This document shows, piece after piece, positions 14,204 to 16,345 of a stretch of 16,345 bases of DNA (positions are counted from its first letter, which is position 1; each line of letters starts with the position of its first letter). Source of the stretch: Erysipelotrichaceae bacterium (GTDB lineage Bacteria; Bacillota_I; Bacilli_A; Erysipelotrichales; Erysipelotrichaceae); contig JAFWFB010000015.1 of assembly GCA_017512625.1 (NCBI GenBank), positions 1-16,345 on the forward strand. Reading direction: 5' to 3'. The position numbers were made by a program, and so were the translations under genes. The notes under the pieces were generated by a model that was not told the DNA's origin, ran no database searches, and saw nothing but the letters and a program-made list of their open reading frames with translations.

Positions 14204-14387
14204 GATTTTTAGATACCGAAAAGGCAAGGAAGTAAGCGACCCGATCAGCGAAGAAGAACTGATCGAACTGATCAGGGAAAAGATGCTTGACGATGAAGTC
14301 ATGATCAAGACCCGTGAACTGAAGGAATGGATCAGGATCGCTGATAGCATCTATGAGTATTACTTCCGGGAGAGCGACAATGTTTGA
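14193..14387 (+). CDS. Small protein with GYF_2-like fold
   Basis: 64 residues. The pattern FRYRKGKEVSDPISEEELIELI ... MLDDEVMIKTRELKEWIRIAD matches the layout of GYF_2 (DUF4339) domains: an opening strand with a Gly, 'xPxSxEEL', a short helix, 'lxxDxxI', and a closing 'W--I'. Such domains are usually peptide-binding modules attached to membrane proteins; here it is a whole protein. It overlaps the propeller-regulator gene by 11 bases and mnmE by 8 bases, which supports it being a real translated gene although it lacks a strong ribosome binding site. It could be a binding partner of the upstream regulator. The domain call is by eye. Confidence 0.65.
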   Translation: MSNKIFRYRKGKEVSDPISEEELIELIREKMLDDEVMIKTRELKEWIRIADSIYEYYFRESDNV

Positions 14388-15696
14388 GACCATCGTGGCG
14401 ATCAGCACCGCCGTCAATGACAATGCGATAGCCATCATCCGCCTAAGCGGTGATCAGGCGATCGAGATCGTCGATGGCATCTATTCCAAAGATCTGAGCC
14501 AGCAGGATGGTTTTACCATGTCGCACGGCTATATCCAGGATGGAGAAGAGATCATCGATGAAGTGCTGGTCTCGGTTTTCAGAGCGCCTAATAGCTATAC
14601 CAGGGAGGATATCGTTGAGATCAATACCCATGGCGGCGCCTATGTTACCCGCAAGATCTTCAATCTTTTGCTTACCAAGGGTGCCAGGATGGCTGGCCCG
14701 GGCGAATTTACCAAAAGAGCCTATCTCAATGGCCGGATCAACCTAAGTCAGGCGGAATCGATCAATGATCTGATAAATGCGAACAATGAAGCCAAGGCCG
14801 TATCTTCCATCAAGGGCGTAAACGGCTCGATCAGCCGTCTTATCGAACCGCTGCTGGAAGAACTGATGCAGGTGATCGGTACCATCGAGGTCAATATCGA
14901 TTATCCGGAATATGATGATGTAGTCATCATGACTAACGAGAAGGTACTTCCTTTATTAAAGGATTTCCTTATTAAGGCCAATGACATCGTCGATAAGGCC
15001 AGAAGATTCAGAGTCATTAAGGATGGCATCAAGGTCGCCATCGTTGGCAAGCCGAATGTCGGTAAATCGTCCCTGCTCAATGCCTTGGTCCAAAAGGATA
15101 AGGCGATCGTTACCGATATTCCGGGTACGACCAGGGACCTGATCGAAGATACGATCAATTTAAAGAACATCAGTCTGCATCTCATCGATACCGCCGGTAT
15201 CAGGGAAAGCGATGATATCATTGAAGCCGAGGGCATCAACCGTTCCCTGAAGGCGATCGAAGAAGCCGATCTGATCCTTTTTGTGATCGATCATACCTAT
15301 AACGAAGAAGACGAAAAACTGTTTGAATATATCAAGGACCGCAACTATCTGATCGTGCGCAATAAAAAGGATCTCGATGATAGCGGTAGCCAGATCAAGA
15401 TCGCTGCCAGAGAAAAGGATATCAGCGAACTGACCGACTACCTGGAGCAGCAATACGCTGATGATTATTCCCTGATCAATGAGGATGTCCTTAACAATGA
15501 GCGCCAGATCTCCTTGATGGTCATGGCCGCTAACGAGATCAAGGAAGCGATCGAAGCGGTCAATGAAGGAAGAGAGATCGATCTGATCAGTGATGATCTT
15601 TATTCCGCCTATCACTATCTGAAGGAAATATTGGGAGAGGAGAGCAGAGACGATCTGATCGATTCCTTGTTCAGGAATTTCTGCCTGGGTAAATAA
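14380..15696 (+). CDS. mnmE: tRNA modification GTPase MnmE
   Basis: 438 residues from ATG 14380. The upstream in-frame ATG at 14353 would add nine residues not typical of the family, whereas 'MFETIVAISTA' is the expected start and has GGGAG (14368-14372) upstream. It partners MnmG in modifying wobble uridine of tRNA. The N-terminal tetrahydrofolate-binding domain (1-118) has NSYTREDIVEINTHGG and GPGEFTKRAYLNGRINL. The inserted G domain (about 216-375) has G1 GKPNVGKS (223-230), G2 with TT (250-251), G3 DTAG (270-273) and G4 NKKD (328-331). The C-terminus is FCLGK, with the conserved Cys, against the usual FCIGK. It overlaps the small GYF-like gene by 8 bases and is followed after one base by the tatD-family gene. 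Confidence 0.98.
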   Translation: MFETIVAISTAVNDNAIAIIRLSGDQAIEIVDGIYSKDLSQQDGFTMSHGYIQDGEEIIDEVLVSVFRAPNSYTREDIVEINTHGGAYVTRKIFNLLLTKGARMAGPGEFTKRAYLNGRINLSQAESINDLINANNEAKAVSSIKGVNGSISRLIEPLLEELMQVIGTIEVNIDYPEYDDVVIMTNEKVLPLLKDFLIKANDIVDKARRFRVIKDGIKVAIVGKPNVGKSSLLNALVQKDKAIVTDIPGTTRDLIEDTINLKNISLHLIDTAGIRESDDIIEAEGINRSLKAIEEADLILFVIDHTYNEEDEKLFEYIKDRNYLIVRNKKDLDDSGSQIKIAAREKDISELTDYLEQQYADDYSLINEDVLNNERQISLMVMAANEIKEAIEAVNEGREIDLISDDLYSAYHYLKEILGEESRDDLIDSLFRNFCLGK

Positions 15697-15697
15697 G

Positions 15698-16345
15698 ATG
15701 TATATCGATGCGCATACTCATATCACCGGGCAAGAGTTTCCCGAAGAACTGGCGATCGCCCGCAAGGACCTGGAAAAGATCCTGCTTACCTCGACATCGA
15801 TCGATGAATACCAAAAGGCCCTGACCTATCAGGACCAGATGGTCGATCTGGCTTACGGGATCTTTCCCGATGAGTGGAAGCAGACCGATGAAAAAGCCTT
15901 GGCTGAACTTGAAGAAGTCCTGAAACAGAAAAAGATCACGGCCTTGGGCGAGATCGGGCTTGATTATCACTGGTATCCGGATAACAAGGAAGTACAGAAG
16001 CAGATGTTTGCTTCCCAAATAAGGTTAGCGGATAAATACGGTCTTCCTATCGTCATCCATAGCCGGGAAGCTACGGCTGATACCTTTGAAGTGGTTAAAA
16101 ATACCCCAAACAGACGTAAGGGCATGCTTCACTGTTTTAGCGGCTCCTTGGAAGTAGCCAGAGAATATACCAAGATCGGTTATTATATCTCCCTGGGTGG
16201 CGTATTGACTTTCAAGAATGCGAAAGAGCCGAAAAGGGTATTGCAGGGGATCGATCTCAATTATCTCTTGTTTGAGACTGATGCCCCATACCTGACACCG
16301 GTCCCTAACCGGGGCAAGCCCAATAAGACCTATTATGTCAAGGAT
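15698..16345 (+). CDS. TatD-family metal-dependent hydrolase, 3' end outside the window
   Basis: 216 residues are visible and the frame is still open at the window end. The family is recognised by metal ligands of the TIM-barrel amidohydrolase fold: DAHTH (His6, His8), GEIGLDYH (Glu85), VIHSRE (His121), LHCFSG (His145) and ETDAPYL (Asp195). TatD/YcfH-type proteins are cytoplasmic, metal-dependent and have been assigned DNase activity. The usual GxHP motif reads GIFP here (54-57), losing a conserved His that is not one of the core metal ligands. The gene starts one base after the mnmE stop, with only a weak GGGT sequence upstream, so it is probably cotranslated with mnmE. Full family members are about 255-265 residues, so most of the protein is present. 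Assignment to a particular TatD paralogue is not possible. Confidence 0.94.
   Translation, partial: MYIDAHTHITGQEFPEELAIARKDLEKILLTSTSIDEYQKALTYQDQMVDLAYGIFPDEWKQTDEKALAELEEVLKQKKITALGEIGLDYHWYPDNKEVQKQMFASQIRLADKYGLPIVIHSREATADTFEVVKNTPNRRKGMLHCFSGSLEVAREYTKIGYYISLGGVLTFKNAKEPKRVLQGIDLNYLLFETDAPYLTPVPNRGKPNKTYYVKD

Noticed and set aside
14353..14379. Upstream ATG start for mnmE
   Set aside because: It adds nine residues outside the family pattern, while ATG 14380 gives the expected N-terminus with GGGAG upstream.
1..16345. CRISPR arrays, transposons, phage or defence islands
   Set aside because: No regularly spaced repeats, transposase, integrase or recognised defence proteins were seen; the genes look like ordinary chromosomal operons.

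Overview
The window looks like chromosome from a low-GC-lineage Gram-positive bacterium (Firmicutes/Bacillota). An Erysipelotrichia-like relative is my guess, not something the sequence proves. Supporting signs are a T-box riboswitch, a lipoprotein-type substrate-binding protein for an ABC importer, strong AAGGAGG-type ribosome binding sites, an XpaC-like protein and a CbbX/SpoVK-type AAA+ protein. I see no insertion sequence, phage gene, CRISPR array, tRNA or rRNA. Nearly every gene is on the + strand and coding density is very high.

Layout. (1) Positions 2-709 hold the 3' end of an unrecognised gene, closed by a hairpin terminator whose loop contains the stop codon. (2) Positions 757-4190 are a three-gene overlapping operon: a membrane protein with an XpaC-like C-terminus, a small unknown protein, and a 666-residue double AAA+ protein with a degenerate first and intact second ATPase module. 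(3) Positions 4191-8521 hold an AT-rich control region, a T-box riboswitch (probable arginine specifier), an amino-acid ABC importer (binding lipoprotein, permease, ATPase) and a cytoplasmic M14 metallocarboxypeptidase, ended by a terminator. (4) Positions 8567-9376 hold an exported NlpC/P60-like protein. (5) Positions 9384-12417 hold a PUA/EVE-like protein, a small unknown protein and mnmG, with a terminator at the mnmG stop codon. (6) Positions 12434-16345 hold a membrane-spanning regulator (XRE helix-turn-helix inside, RCC1-like propeller and fibronectin-like domain outside), a small GYF_2-like protein, mnmE, and the start of a tatD-family nuclease gene cut by the window end.

How the genes work together. 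Block 3 reads as an arginine (or basic amino acid) acquisition unit. The T-box should sense uncharged tRNA, the importer would bring in the amino acid, and the carboxypeptidase has an Asp where carboxypeptidase B has its basic-residue selector, so it may release C-terminal Arg/Lys from peptides. Blocks 5 and 6 carry both subunits of the MnmE-MnmG tRNA wobble-uridine modification enzyme, but in separate transcription units. The mnmE unit is headed by a transmembrane transcription regulator.

The most unusual global feature is transcript architecture. Four independent promoters have a -10 box ending only 6-7 bases before the start codon and no ribosome binding site, so the mRNAs should be leaderless. 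Two terminators carry the stop codon in their hairpin loop. The result would be mRNAs with almost no untranslated sequence. GATC is also strikingly over-abundant in the coding regions I counted.
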